This document shows, in pieces, positions 32,101-43,103 of a stretch of 64,000 nucleotides of DNA. The position numbers and the translations under genes are program-made. The DNA comes from Apium graveolens (taxonomy: Eukaryota; Streptophyta; Magnoliopsida; Apiales; Apiaceae). The notes under the pieces are model-generated. The model saw nothing but the letters and a program-made list of their open reading frames with translations. It ran no database searches and was not told the DNA's origin. The first letter of the stretch is position 1. Each line of letters begins with the position of its first letter. The DNA is taken from the NCBI RefSeq assembly GCF_009905375.1, contig NC_133648.1, positions 91,266,631-91,330,630 of the forward strand. Direction: 5' to 3'.

Positions 32101-33697
32101 TGAAGATATTTGAGGCACAGATGTCACAATAATATCTGAAAGAATTGGCAAGTGAGCCAACAAATCATCTAAAAGATGATGCTCACTTGCACTGAGTTTT
32201 GGCTTCCCCAACAGAGTTAAAGAAGGGGAATCAGGAATTGAAGTATTTATCATATCCACTTCCAGAGAGTTTGTTGGTGAGTATGGTGTATGAGATGCTT
32301 CTATAACTAGAGATTTTGGCTGTGACTCCACATTTATTGGAGCCACATCAAACTGAATTTGAGAGAGTGTTGGGACTGAGTCTTTAGCACCAGTTTGCAC
32401 TGTGTGTGTGCCCTGTACATCCTCAGAGGTTTTAGATTTCTTCTTTCTTGTATAAGTTTGGGGTGAGCTTGTGTCCTTAACCCTTTTGGCCTGTGCTCTT
32501 GGCTGAGAGCTTTGTTCAATAACTACATCCTTTTGGGAAGATGCGGCTAGAAGTGAGCTTTTATCCTTTTTAAACACTGCATTTTGTTGGAAAACTGCAG
32601 TGTGGCTAGGCTGGGATTCACTCAACTCTCCAACCTTATTCTTGGGGTTTCTTTGATGTTCACCCCTTCCTTCACCTGACTTTCCCTCCTTCACACTCCC
32701 CTCTTTTGCTTTTGTGGATTTTTCAACTGGCATCTTTTGAGAGATACCAGAGGGGGTTTTCTTTGATTTAGATTTGGAACAGTAGTGGGTTTGGAGGCTT
32801 TGGTAGGCAACTGTTTGGTCATTGGCACAGTTGCCATAGCTACTCCTGAATTCAAAGAAATAGTGGAGGTTGGAATAGTTGTCGGGATGGATGAACTTAC
32901 CTCACTTACCTGAGGTGCCTGCATTACAGGAAAGTAGAACATTGGCACATCCTTGTGATGATTGGCCCTGTTCAAATCTGCAATGAGTCTTCTCTCTTGA
33001 ACCCAACAAACCGGTTTGTTGTTTGAGTTCTCAAGCACAATCTCTTCACAAAGATGGTTAGCTAATAACATAAGGAATCTAGCATAATACACATTTTTAC
33101 CTCTTTTAGCTAACTCACCCAATTTAAAACCTAAATCAAATAAGACAAGATCACTGAAATTATAAATTTATCTGTGACTAGCATGTATAGCATGTTAAGC
33201 ATGGAAATGTTCACTGAATCAAAATTACTGATTTTTCCAGATAAAACTTTTGTAACTACATCACACATGAAACTCCACTCCTTTCTAAGACCCATTCTCC
33301 TAATATCACTCAGTTTAGAAGTAGGAAGTGCATAATGCATGGAATTAAGCATATTGATAATATCAGTGTCATTGTGTGGTGAAGTCATATTATTAACAGG
33401 AATTTTGAAACATGCTTTTATCGCATCACTATTGATACAGAATTCATTACCTTTGATGGTTAGAGTGATGGTCATGTCAGTAGAGTTGTAGATTGCAGTG
33501 GTCCACATCTCTTCAACAACTTCACAGAAGATTGTGGGTGATTCCAGCATGGCGTAATTTAGCTTGCAGTTCTTCACAAAGTCCATCATCTTGTGATAGT
33601 CCTCTGATTGCTGAATACCCTTATTGACCAATGCAGTGAAATTGTTCTTCTCATAAATGAACCCAGTTTGAGACATAATCTTTATTACAGGTGCCAT
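29186..33697 (-). pseudogene. Env-position gene region of SIRE-A, five open segments
   Basis: Segments on the minus strand are 33697-33131, 33122-32691, 32733-31702, 31705-30854 and 30520-29186. They read as one former ORF with frameshifts near 33125, 32710 and 31703 and stops between 30850 and 30525. The N-terminal part is globular and begins MAPVIKIMSQTGFIYEK. The middle is Ser/Thr/Pro-rich and includes a block of ATCCGTCGA motifs (31931-32047). The next part is charged and helical. The C-terminal part has a basic KLKQKKRQAALNAKKAKQEK-like stretch and ends in an acidic DLSEYDELEFHRQL. No clear signal peptide or membrane anchor. The function of such SIRE ORFs is unproven. Confidence 0.75.
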
Positions 33698-34211
33698 TGT
33701 TAGAGAATGAAAGCTTGAAGAGAAGGAGAATAATTGCTTGAGAGAGAATGAAATAAGAGTAGTTAAATTTGAGAATGATAAAAGAAAACAATTGCAATGA
33801 AATAAGCTTTTATACTATCTTAAAAATAGCTGATAAAAATAATAAAGTAAAGTGAATTAACCAATAGAAATTGCCTAAAATAGCCGTTTAAAAATAAACT
33901 CTAAAAATTCCACTCATTATCCGTCGTGTAATGCTTACAAACTGTAAGTATACTATAATGTACAGGGAATTAACGGCTGAGATTAAGATAATTCGACGGA
34001 TGAGGATAAACTGTTATCCGTCGAGTTTTAAAAGATTCCAGAAAAGTAATTAATTTTCATTAGCAAATAGTATTTCGACAAATGACTAAACTCGATGGAT
34101 AAGGGTCATCCGTCGAGATGTAAGTTTTGACTTAGCCAAAATTTCATCCAAGACTGAAAAATCAACTAAATTTCTGGCTACATTTCAACTTGCAAAATAA
34201 CTCAGATAGTT
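33698..34211 (-). other. Spacer between SIRE-A pol and the env-position ORF
   Basis: Non-coding sequence with five ATCCGTCGA-type motifs in both orientations (33916-34120), including a facing pair TTCGACGGATGAGG and TTATCCGTCGAG about 15 bp apart (33991-34025). It would be the leader of any env-position transcript. Confidence 0.65.
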
Positions 34212-35412
34212 TTAAGAGTAATTAAGCATACCTAACTCACTTACCAACCTTGAAAAGGTGGATTCATCCAGTGGCTTGATAAAGATATCTGCAAGTTGCT
34301 TCTCACTTGGAACAAAATATAGTTCCACAGTACCATTCATTACATGTTCCCTTATGAAATGGTACTTGATATTTATGTGCTTTGTCCTTGAATGCTGCAC
34401 TGGATTTTCAGTGATGGCAATTGCACTTGTGTTATCACAGAAAATAGGAATTCTCTCAACTTGCAGACCATAGTCTAGCAATTGATTTTTCATCCATAAA
34501 ATCTGTGCACAGCAACTGCCAGCAACAATATATTTAGCTTCAGCTGTAGAAGTAGAGACTGAATTTTTCTTTTTACTGAACCAGGACACAAGCTTGTCTA
34601 CTAGAAATTGACAGGTTCCAGTTGTGCTCTTTCTATCAATTCTACATCCTGCATAATCTGCATCTGAATAACCAGTTAGATCAAAAATATATTTAGTTTG
34701 ACTAATGAATATTCCATCACTAACTTGTTTAACTTGTAAACCAAGAAAGTAAGTTAGTTCTCCCATCATACTCATTTCATACTTACTTTGCATCAATTTG
34801 GAAAACTTTTTGCAAAGTTTCTCATCTGCAGAGCCAAAAATAATATCATCTACATAAATTTGAAAAAGTATACTAGAGCCATTAACATTTCTGAAAAATA
34901 AAGTTTTATCTACAGTACCTCTTGTGAAGTGATTTTCCAAAAGGAACTTTGATAGAGTGTCATACCAAGCTCTAGGTGCTTGCTTCAGTCCATAAAGTGC
35001 TTTCAGAAGATAACAGACATATTCTGGAAAATTTGGATCTTCAAAACCAGGAGGTTGACTGACATATACTTCTTCCTCCAAATCTCCATTCAGAAAGGCA
35101 CTTTTGACATCCATTTGATAGACCTTGAAATTGGCATGGGCTGCATAGGCTAAGAAGATTCTGATGGCTTCAAGTCTTGCAACAGGAGCAAATGTTTCAT
35201 CAAAATCAATTCCTTCTTGCTGAATAGCCCTTAGCAACCAATCTAGCTTTCTTCCTGACTACTATGCCATTTTCATCCATCTTGTTTCTGAATACCCACT
35301 TGGTGTCTATTGGATTCTTTCCTTTAGGCTTGGGTACCATCTTCCAAACATTATTCCTTTCAAATTGGTTTAGCTCCTCCTGCATAGCTAAAATCCAATC
35401 AGGATCCAACAA
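34212..35412 (-). pseudogene. SIRE-A reverse transcriptase and RNase H, with internal deletion
   Basis: The N-terminal RT (35412-35206: [21 protein letters not shown]) shifts frame near 35215-35230 into the main ORF (35237-34212). That ORF has [31 protein letters not shown] and the catalytic YVDDIIFGS. After FISQTKYI the sequence jumps straight to [11 protein letters not shown] of RNase H. About 100 residues normally between them (palm end, connection) are missing, without loss of frame. RNase H keeps [14 protein letters not shown] and the QHSRTKHI motif. Even without the frameshift this protein could not be a normal copia RT. Confidence 0.88.
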
Positions 35413-35740
35413 AGCTTCTTCTACCTTCTTTGGTTCTTCCTTTGACAGAAAGCTGCTGTATAAACATTCTTCCTGAGTTGCTCTTCTTGTTTGAACTCTA
35501 AAATAAACATCACCAATGATAAGCTCAAAGGGGTGATCTTTTGTCCATTTCCTTTGTTGAGGTAGATTAGCTCTAGATGAAGAGACCTCATGGTTGTCTT
35601 GATGTGTGATTGAGTTTTGATTGCTAGAAACTTCCCCTGAGTTTGTGGATCTTTGATTTGAGAAAGGGGAATTTTTTATAGGTGATCTGTCTTGACCTCG
35701 TGCTTCTTTTGATGACCCGACATATGGTGAATTTTGAGTA

Positions 35741-35827
35741 CCGACGGATGAGGCATGTTATCTTCTGACGGATAGCGCAGATTGCCTTCTGACGGATGAA
35801 GCATTATGCAACTCGACGGATGTTGAG
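35741..35827. repeat. CGACGGAT motif block within SIRE-A pol (between INT and RT)
   Basis: Four copies (CCGACGGATGAGG, CTGACGGATAGCG, CTGACGGATGAAG, CTCGACGGATG) at about 24-bp steps. Read in the pol frame they give repeated HPS/YPS tripeptides in a variable linker. They match the U3 motif of the same element, in reverse orientation to most LTR copies. Confidence 0.85.
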
Positions 35828-36756
35828 TATTGTGCTTCATTGGTAGTAGATTTGTCTGCATTATCCTTAGACACTGTTTCTTGATCACTTTCATCATCAC
35901 TGTCATCACTAACCATCTCCACATTGTCGAATTTGAGGCTCTCATGGTAATCTCCATCTTTCAGTCCTTCAATCTTTTTATCATCAAACACAACATGTAT
36001 AGATTCCACAACAATGTTGGTTCTTAGATTGTAGACTCTATATGCTTTACCAACAACATATCCAACAAAAATTCCTTCATCTGCTTTAGCATCAAACTTC
36101 CCATTTGGATCAGTTTGATTTCTCAGGATATAGCATTTGCAGCCAAAGACATGAAGAAAGTTTAGAGTTGGCTTCTTGTTCTTAAATAATTGATAGAGAG
36201 TCATGCATCTTGCTTGATTAACCAGAGAGATGTTCTGAGTGTAGCATGCAGTATTTACAGCTTCAGCCCAGAAATATGTTGGTAGTTTAGATTCTTCAAG
36301 CATTGTCCTTGCAGCTTCAATAAGTGATATGTACTTTCTTTCCACTACTCCATTCTGTTGTGGAGTCTTTGCTGCTGAAAACTCATGCAGAATCCCAGTT
36401 TCCTCACAAAATGCTCTCATGACAGAATTCTTGAACTCAGTTCCATTGTCACTCCTGATTCTTCTAACTTTGAAATCAGGATGATTGTTGACTTGCCTTA
36501 TGTGATTGATGATGATTTCACTAGCCTCATCTTCAGATTTTAGGAGATATGTCCAAGAGAACTTTGAGAAATCATCCACAATTACTAGGCAAAATCTTTT
36601 CCTTGAGATGGACAATACATTGACTGGTCCAAACAAATCCATGTGAAGCAGTTGCAAAGGCTCTTCAATTGTTGAATCAAGTTTCTTCCTGAATGATGCT
36701 TTGATCTGCTTCCCTTTTTGGCAGGCATCACACAGTCCATCCTTTGAAAACTCCAC
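35758..36756 (-). CDS. SIRE-A integrase
   Basis: A 332-codon open segment. The end of the zinc finger is CDACQKGKQ. The DDE core has HMDLFGPV (first Asp), RSDNGTEF (second Asp) and QNGVVERK (Glu). VFGCKCYILRN and DEGIFVGYV belong to the C-terminal GKGY-like region. All three catalytic residues are present. The upstream stop at about 36783 separates it from protease, and the tail runs into the CGACGGAT block. The host-DNA insertion function is that of copia integrases; here it is one part of a broken polyprotein. Confidence 0.87.
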   Translation of the reverse strand: MEFSKDGLCDACQKGKQIKASFRKKLDSTIEEPLQLLHMDLFGPVNVLSISRKRFCLVIVDDFSKFSWTYLLKSEDEASEIIINHIRQVNNHPDFKVRRIRSDNGTEFKNSVMRAFCEETGILHEFSAAKTPQQNGVVERKYISLIEAARTMLEESKLPTYFWAEAVNTACYTQNISLVNQARCMTLYQLFKNKKPTLNFLHVFGCKCYILRNQTDPNGKFDAKADEGIFVGYVVGKAYRVYNLRTNIVVESIHVVFDDKKIEGLKDGDYHESLKFDNVEMVSDDSDDESDQETVSKDNADKSTTNEAQYSTSVELHNASSVRRQSALSVRR

Positions 36757-36780
36757 TAGAGGAATGCCTCTTACCAGTTC

Positions 36781-37881
36781 TTACTTTACCAGCTCATTCA
36801 TGGTCTTGAAGTTTAAATGAGATAGCTTCATGTGCCATAGCCAACTTTCATCTTGACTTGCTTTACTGAGAAGCCAAGTTACAGATCCTTCATTAGATGA
36901 GTTGAAATCAGCTAGGTACACATTTCCTTTTCTCACACCAGTGACAACCACTTTGTTGCTTCTTTTATTAGTCACAACACAGGCTTCTGAGTTGAAGGTT
37001 ACTGAATTGCCTTTGTCACAAAGCTGGCTGATGCTCAAAAGATTGTGTTTGAGACCATCCACTAAAGCAACCTCCTCAATGATGACATTGTCCTTTGAAA
37101 TCAAGCCATATCCCACAGTATAACCCTTGTTGTCATCTCCAAAAGTAATACTTGGGCCAGCTCTCTCCTTAAACTCTATGAGCAGGGTAGAATCACCAGT
37201 CATGTGTCTTGAACAACCACTATCCAAGTACCAAAGATTCCTTCTGGTTCCCTGCACACATCAAAATCAAATCAAGTTGATTTTGGTACCCAAGTTTCCT
37301 TGGGTCCTGCCTTGTTAGCTTTCTTTTTCTGTTTCTTAGGTCTTGTCTCATTTGACTTAGGAATTTCAGATTCATTCTTAGTCATTTGGGTTGGACCTTT
37401 GAAACCATTCATTGCAATAAAATTATCATGTATATTATGACTAACAGGAAATGGCATGCTTGGTGTAAACATGTTATTCCAGTAAGGCATGCTAAATGGC
37501 ATTTATGGCATACTATATGCAGCATAATAAGGATTAGGTGCAAATGGCATATTAGCAAACTGTGCATTCATGTTCTGTGTAGGCATAGCATTAACAGGCA
37601 TGGGAGGCATGGCATTCATGTTAGGAAATTGAGACTGAACAGACATAGGAGTAGGCATGGCAGATTTGTAATTAACAGATAAGTGATTTACACTACCACA
37701 CTTGACAGATTTTTCTAGGAGCATATTTATCAGGTGTGTAGTTATTGTGTTTGTTAATCCCCACTTTACCATTCCTATTGTTTTTCCTTTTAGTCTTTGT
37801 TTTTACCTCAATTTTCTCAAGTCTGTCACTTAACTGTTTGACAGTCATGCGACCAACATTAGCCTTTTTCCCTTTCTTAAC
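36781..37881 (-). pseudogene. SIRE-A gag end and protease
   Basis: The protease is open at 37257-36781, with active-site WYLDSGCSRHMTGD and the downstream GLKHNLLSISQLCDKG, and ends in the integrase zinc-finger start (LWHMKLSHLNFKTM). Upstream (37881-37258) are Met/Asn/Pro-rich linkers (repeats of NAMP and NMNA) in two frames with stops. The D-S-G triad is intact. Confidence 0.82.
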
Positions 37882-39668
37882 TTAACTTGACTCTCCTGAA
37901 ACAAAGTTCTTGGAAATAGACCCATACTTCTCATTCAGCTTACTTAGTTTGGCTTTGCTAATGGGCTTTCTCACAGCCGACGGATGAGGATTTTCATCAT
38001 TCAACGGATAACACTTTTTGTTATCCGACGGATAGTCCTCATCATCCATCGAGTCTACATCTGTTAGCAGACCATCTACCAAATTAGGTTCTAGTTTCTC
38101 TTTGTTCTTTTTCCAGGCTTCATCACAAAATGACTCGATTCCTTGAACTTTGGTGATTTGAGCATGGACATCCCTGGATGTTTTCCAAGCTTTAATCACC
38201 TCTTGTGCACGCTCGAGCTGCTTTTTTAAAATTTCTTCCTTTTTCAAGGACTCATTTAATTCCTCCTTAGAAATCTTACACTCAATTCTTAATTTCTCAA
38301 AATCAATAAACTGAGACTCAAGCACATTATTCCTCTCACTCAAAAACAGATTGTTTTCTTTGATTTTAGCATTTTCTTTAGTAAGAGATTTAAGTGTAAC
38401 ACGTAAGTGATATAACTCTGTAGACATATCATTTATGGCATCATTACACTCAGCTTTAGATAAATGTGCAAGGTTTGTAGTAATTACCTGATTGCTTGAG
38501 GAACTTGTCTCTGTCTCATCAGACTTGGCCATTAGGGCTAGATTGACATAGCTGACATCTTCATCTTCATCCAGACCATCTGCTGCCCAGTCATTTTCTT
38601 GTGTAATGAAAGCCCTTTCCTTTTGTTTGAGTAGATCGAAGTATTTTTGCTTATAATCCACAGACTCAAACTTTTTCTTACTGGAATCTGACTTTCTACA
38701 CTCATTTGCAAAATGCCCTGCCAAGCCACATTTGAAACACTTGAATTTTGACTTATCCACCATGTTTCTATTTGGCTTGGCTGCTCCAAAGTTCTTCTTG
38801 AACTTGAGCTTGGCAAATCTCCTGGATAGAAATGCTAGGTGCTCATCAATGTCCTCCATGTCATCTTGGCTCAATGAATTTTCACTTTCTACTGCAAGCC
38901 CCTTGCCCTTGTTCTCACAGACCTTTGAAGTTGATTCAACAACTTCCATCTTCACTTCTTTCTCCTTTTCCAACTCAGCAACTAGTGCAATGAATCCTCC
39001 TTTCTTCTTTCCTCTCTCCATCCTTTCATCCTGCTCTATTTCAAGCTCATAGGTCTTCAGGATGCCATACAGTCTCTCCAGAGTAAACTCCTTATAATCT
39101 TGTGAGTTTCTTAATGAGACTGTCATTGGTTTCCATTCCTTTGGAAGAGATCTAAGGAAGTTCAGATTAGAGTCTTTAGTCTGATAGACCCTTCCATGCA
39201 ATTTGAGAGCATTTAGTATTTTTTGAAACCTACTAAAAATGTCAGTGAGTGACTCACTTTCCTCATTGTGCAAATGCTCATATTGCTAAATCAAGAGCTG
39301 CATCTTATTTTCTCTAACTTGCTCAGTGCCATCACAGATTATCTGTATAGTATCCCAGACTTCCTTGGCAGTTTTGCAGTTGATAATGTTGTCAAACATG
39401 TCTGCATCAACTCCATTAAACAGAATATTCATGGCCTTTTTATCCTTCCTGACTTATTCAATATCAGGATCAGACCATTCATGCCTTGGCTTGGGAACTG
39501 ATGGCTCGTTTCCTGTTGCAGCTCTCATTGGAACATGAGGGCCTCTTTCTATGTAGTCACATAGGCCTCATCTTGAGAAAGCATATGAAGATGCATCTTT
39601 ACCTTCCAATGATGGTAATTATCTTTATCTAGAAAAGGAATCTTGACTCCAACATCCTTCTTGTTCAT
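37882..39668 (-). pseudogene. SIRE-A gag
   Basis: It starts at ATG 39666-39668 (MNKKDVGVKIPFLDKDNYHH). A 1-base deletion near 39557 shifts frame, and TAA (near 39458) and TAG (near 39285) follow. From 39273 the ORF is open for 463 codons: gag core (FSRFQKILNALKLHGRVY), a single CCHC knuckle CFKCGLAGHFANEC at about 38700-38740, then a long coiled coil (ELYHLRVTLKSLTKENAKIK). The C-terminal part contains the ATCCGTCGA block (37977-38055) read as YPSD and HPSA. Large gag with a coiled-coil tail is normal for SIRE. Confidence 0.85.
37977..38055. repeat. CGACGGAT motif block within SIRE-A gag
   Basis: CCGACGGATGAGG, TCAACGGATAA, TTATCCGACGGATAG and CATCCATCGAGTC sit within 79 bp of coding sequence. 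Two are in facing orientation. They are the same motif as in the LTRs, spacer, pol linker and env-position ORF of this element. Confidence 0.85.
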
Positions 39669-39710
39669 CTTGCTGAATTGTTTTGATCTTTAATCTCTTT
39701 GTAAATTAAG

Positions 39711-39729
39711 AGCTTGCTATGATACCAAT
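39711..39729 (-). other. Primer binding site of SIRE-A
   Basis: The minus strand reads TTGGTATCATAGCAAGC directly after the 5' LTR end. TGGTATCA matches the 3' end of initiator tRNA-Met; the rest has changed or differs. Confidence 0.65.
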
Positions 39730-40751
39730 TGTTAGTCCCTTAACAATATAACAAGAATTACAGAAGGGGGGTTGAATGGAATTCTTGAACCCTTTTTTTA
39801 AAAAAAAATGTTCAAACTCGAATACAAATATAAGTGTTTTGATTAGCACAATGCGGAATAAAAATTTAAGTGAATCAAAACATAAGTAATTAAAGAAACA
39901 AGAGTCTTTAAAAACTTTCTGGTGGATTTAAACAATTCCACCAGAGATATATATTATATCGAGAGAACTCTGTGTGCAAGAATGCTCACAGCTGCTTACA
40001 AATTTGAACTACTAAGAATACAGAGAAATGCTGATGATTCTACTTACAAATGTTTCTCACTTTTTGTATCTTAGATCTTAGTTTCTATTTGCTACTTCTT
40101 GGTTTATATATTACCAAGATTACAAAGTCAAAAGATAGAATCATTATAAAAACTATCGGGTCTAATGCTTTGTTACTTTGTTCTCTATTACCCGGTTAAT
40201 AGGCTTCCTCATTCCATTTGCATATATCCCGACGCATGTGACCAGTTGTCACTGTCAACTGATGTTTGAATTCTTTATCCGTTGAATACATGATTATTCG
40301 TCGACTTTATGATCATCCGTTGATGGCTTCATTGATCATCCGTCGATTGCTAAATTAAACATCCGTTGATAGCCATTTGATCATCCGTCGATGGCTTTGT
40401 TAATCATCCGTCGATAGCTATTTTGGCACTTGACTTCATTTCACTTATGCAGAATTACATGACATCATTTATGTACAATTAATCAACCTATTCTACATAT
40501 TTAGTTAAAGTCAAAATGACTTATATGCTACTACAGAATCTATACAAAGGTGTATGCAGAAATGAGCTACAGACTTATTATTACATAAGCTACTCACTCG
40601 ATGGATAATAAGTCATCATCCGTCAATACTATAATGAGTTATCCGTCGGGACTATAATTCTTATCCGTCGAGTGCTACATTATTTCACTAAGTAAAATCT
40701 ACTTAGGTGTTTTGTTTATGTCATCATCAAGTACACAACATATGCACAATA
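39730..40751 (-). repeat. 5' LTR of SIRE-A
   Basis: 1,022 bp, TGTTAGTCCC...CACAATA on the + strand, near-identical to 27918-28938 with scattered substitutions. It carries the same motif cluster (40274-40673) and TATA hairpin. The minus-strand LTR start is TATTGTGC, so the usual TG is TA in both copies. Confidence 0.92.
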
Positions 40752-40962
40752 GGCGCTCAGCTTGCTGAGCGGTCGCTCAGCAGAGCTGAGCAGGTGTTCA
40801 GGGGTTTTCTGGATTTTTTTTTTCTTACCCTGTTTTTCTGATTTTTTTTTTTGTGGTTTTGGATAGATTACTAACTTCTAAGGGTTCCTGTAACAACAAA
40901 TCATTGGTTGCCTCCCAAGAAGCGCTTCTTTTTCGTCATTAGCTTGACGTAGCGTGCCTTAA
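40752..40962 (-). other. Athila region after pol, with the GC-rich palindrome (right part)
   Basis: It holds CTTGCTGAGCGGTCGCTCAGCAG and related inverted sequence (40752-40800), then a T-rich stretch. The conserved GCGCTTCTTGGGAGGCAACC (about 40906-40926, minus strand) is typically found just after Athila pol. No coding potential. Confidence 0.7.
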
Positions 40963-42131
40963 TCAAGTTGACAATAAAACGGCACTAACCACTTCCCGGT
41001 TTGCCGTGTCCCCATAGTAATGCTTTAAACGCTGACCATTAACCTTGAATGCTTGGTCCGGATCATTCTCAAAAATCTCCACCGCTCCATGTGGAAACAC
41101 AGTTTTGACAATAAAAGGTCCAGACCACCTTGATTTCAAGTTTCCAGGAAAAAGTCGGAGACGAGAGTTGATTAAAAGAACTTGCTGCCCCGACACAAAT
41201 GACTTAGGATATAGCTTCCTGTCGTGCCACCTTTTCACTTTTTCCTTGTACATTTTGTTGTTCTCGTATGCTTGGAGTCAAAATTCATCAAGTTCATTTA
41301 GCTGAAGCATTCGCTTCTTTCCAGCTGCATCTAGATCATGGTTTAACTTCTTTAACGCCCAATAGGCCTTATGCTCAAGCTCCGTAGGTAAATGACATCC
41401 CTTACCGTAAACAAGTTGAAACGGGGACATCCCAAGTGGAGTCTTGTATGCTGTTCTGTAAGCGCCCAAACAGCTTCATCGAGCTTTAAAGACCAATCCT
41501 TCCTTGACGGACAAACAACTTTCTCTAGAATGCGCTTGATCTCTCTATTAGACACTTCCGCTTGACCATTAGTTTGCAGATGATAGGCAGTAGCAACACG
41601 ATGATTCACATTGTAGCACTGCATCATAGAAGTGAACTTACGGTTGCAGAAATGCGACCCCTCATCACTTATGATTACTCGTGGCGTTCCAAACCTTGTG
41701 AAAATCTTCTTATGAAGAAAATTCAACACTACCTTTGCATCATTCGTCGGTAGAGCATTGACTTCTACCCATTTTGAGACATAATCGACTGCCAACAAGA
41801 TGTATTGATTATTGCAGGATGAGACAAATGGCCCCATGAAATCGATTCCCCAAACATCAAAGACCTCGACTTCAAGCATCATATTTAACGGTATCTCATC
41901 CTTCCTCGTGAGATTCCCCACTCTTTGGAAACGATCACACCTTAAAACAAACTGATGAGCATCCTTAAACAAAGTAGGCCAGAAAAAACCTGCTTGCAGA
42001 ATACGAGCTGCCTTCTTCTCACCACCATAATGTCCACAATAAACTGTGGAGTGGCAGTCTCGTAATATCCCCTCCGTCTCACAGAATGGGATACATCTCC
42101 TGATGATCTGGTCAGCTCCCTGTCTAAACAA
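40963..42131 (-). pseudogene. Athila integrase
   Basis: It spans three segments (42131-41352, 41469-41278, 41253-40963), with a frame change near 41460 and a stop at about 41278. The zinc-binding part [19 protein letters not shown] ... CDRFQRVG has Phe where the last Cys (CDRCQR) is expected. The DDE core has [18 protein letters not shown] and [11 protein letters not shown], so the triad is intact. The C-terminal region has [18 protein letters not shown], the usual GPF/Y motif, and there is no chromodomain. Loss of one zinc ligand plus the frame breaks make it inactive. Confidence 0.87.
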
Positions 42132-43085
42132 TTACGGTTCATCCCATATATACCACTTCACCTCAAGCAAAAACTTCTTCATTTGAGCTGTATTCATATT
42201 AGGAGGCATTATATTGCTGGCAAGATAGTTCACAATATCTGCAAACCATGGCTCTTCCTCCTGAACCGCGAACAACTGCTCATCCGGAAAAGATTCGTTG
42301 ATTAAAGTCTTATCACATGAAGTAGACTCGGGATTCTCCAATCTAGAGAGATGGTCAGCTACTTGATTTTCAGTACCTTTTCGATCCTTGATCTCTAACT
42401 CAAATTCCTGTAGCAAGAGCACCCAATGAATGAGTCTAGGCTTCGAATCCTTCTTTGAAACCAAATAGCAGATGGCCGCATGATTAGTGAACACTGTCAC
42501 CTTTGTCCCAAGCAAATAAAATCGAAATTTTTCGAAACCAAAGACTATAGCCAAGAGCTCCTTCTCAGTAGTGGTGTAGTTCATTTGAGCTCCATTTAAA
42601 GTCTTACTAGCATAGTAGACCTCATGAAAGAGATTATTCTTGCGCTGCCCAAGAACTGCGCCCACCGCATAATCACTCACATCACACATCATCTCAAAAG
42701 GCTCTGTTCAATCAGGTGCCGTAATAACTGGTGCAGTTGTCAAACTCTTCTTGAGCGTCTCGAATGCCGTCAAACATTCATCATCAAATTTGAAAGGCAC
42801 ATCCTTCTCGAGCAAGTTGCACAACGGCTTAGATATCTTCGAAAAGTCCTTGATGAAACGCCGATAAAAACCCGCATGACCAAGAAAACTACGGATTCCT
42901 TTTATAGAAATAGGTGGTGGAAGATTTTCAATGACTCCCACCTTGGCTTTGTCCACCTCAAGACCCTTGATAGAGACCTTATGCCCAAGAATAATGCCTT
43001 CACGCACCATAAAGTGACATTTTTCCCAATTGAGCACCAAATTAGTTTCCACACACCTTTTGAGCACCGCATGAAGATTATTCAA
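42132..43085 (-). pseudogene. Athila RT C-terminus and RNase H
   Basis: RT thumb and connection are open at 43085-42708 (ENLPPPISIKGIRSFLGHAG, YRRFIKDFSKI). A TGA at about 42706 (Trp expected) precedes RNase H (42692-42132) with [39 protein letters not shown] and [12 protein letters not shown]. Catalytic Asp and Glu are visible. Confidence 0.87.
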
Positions 43086-43103
43086 ACATTCATCATACGA
43101 ATG

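Larger units (their letters stand above)
27918..40751 (-). mobile_element. SIRE-A: complete-length Ty1/copia SIRE element, degraded
   Basis: 12.8 kb with two LTRs (27918-28938 and 39730-40751) of 1,021 and 1,022 bp. In minus order: 5' LTR, PBS, gag, PR, INT, RT, RNase H, a ~0.5-kb spacer, a 4.5-kb env-position region, PPT and 3' LTR. The copia order INT before RT and the extra ORF region identify SIRE. The flanks GGCGT (27913-27917) and GGCGC (40752-40756) are a 4/5 target duplication. Defects are stops and frameshifts in gag, RT and the env-position region, plus an internal deletion between RT and RNase H. Confidence 0.92.
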
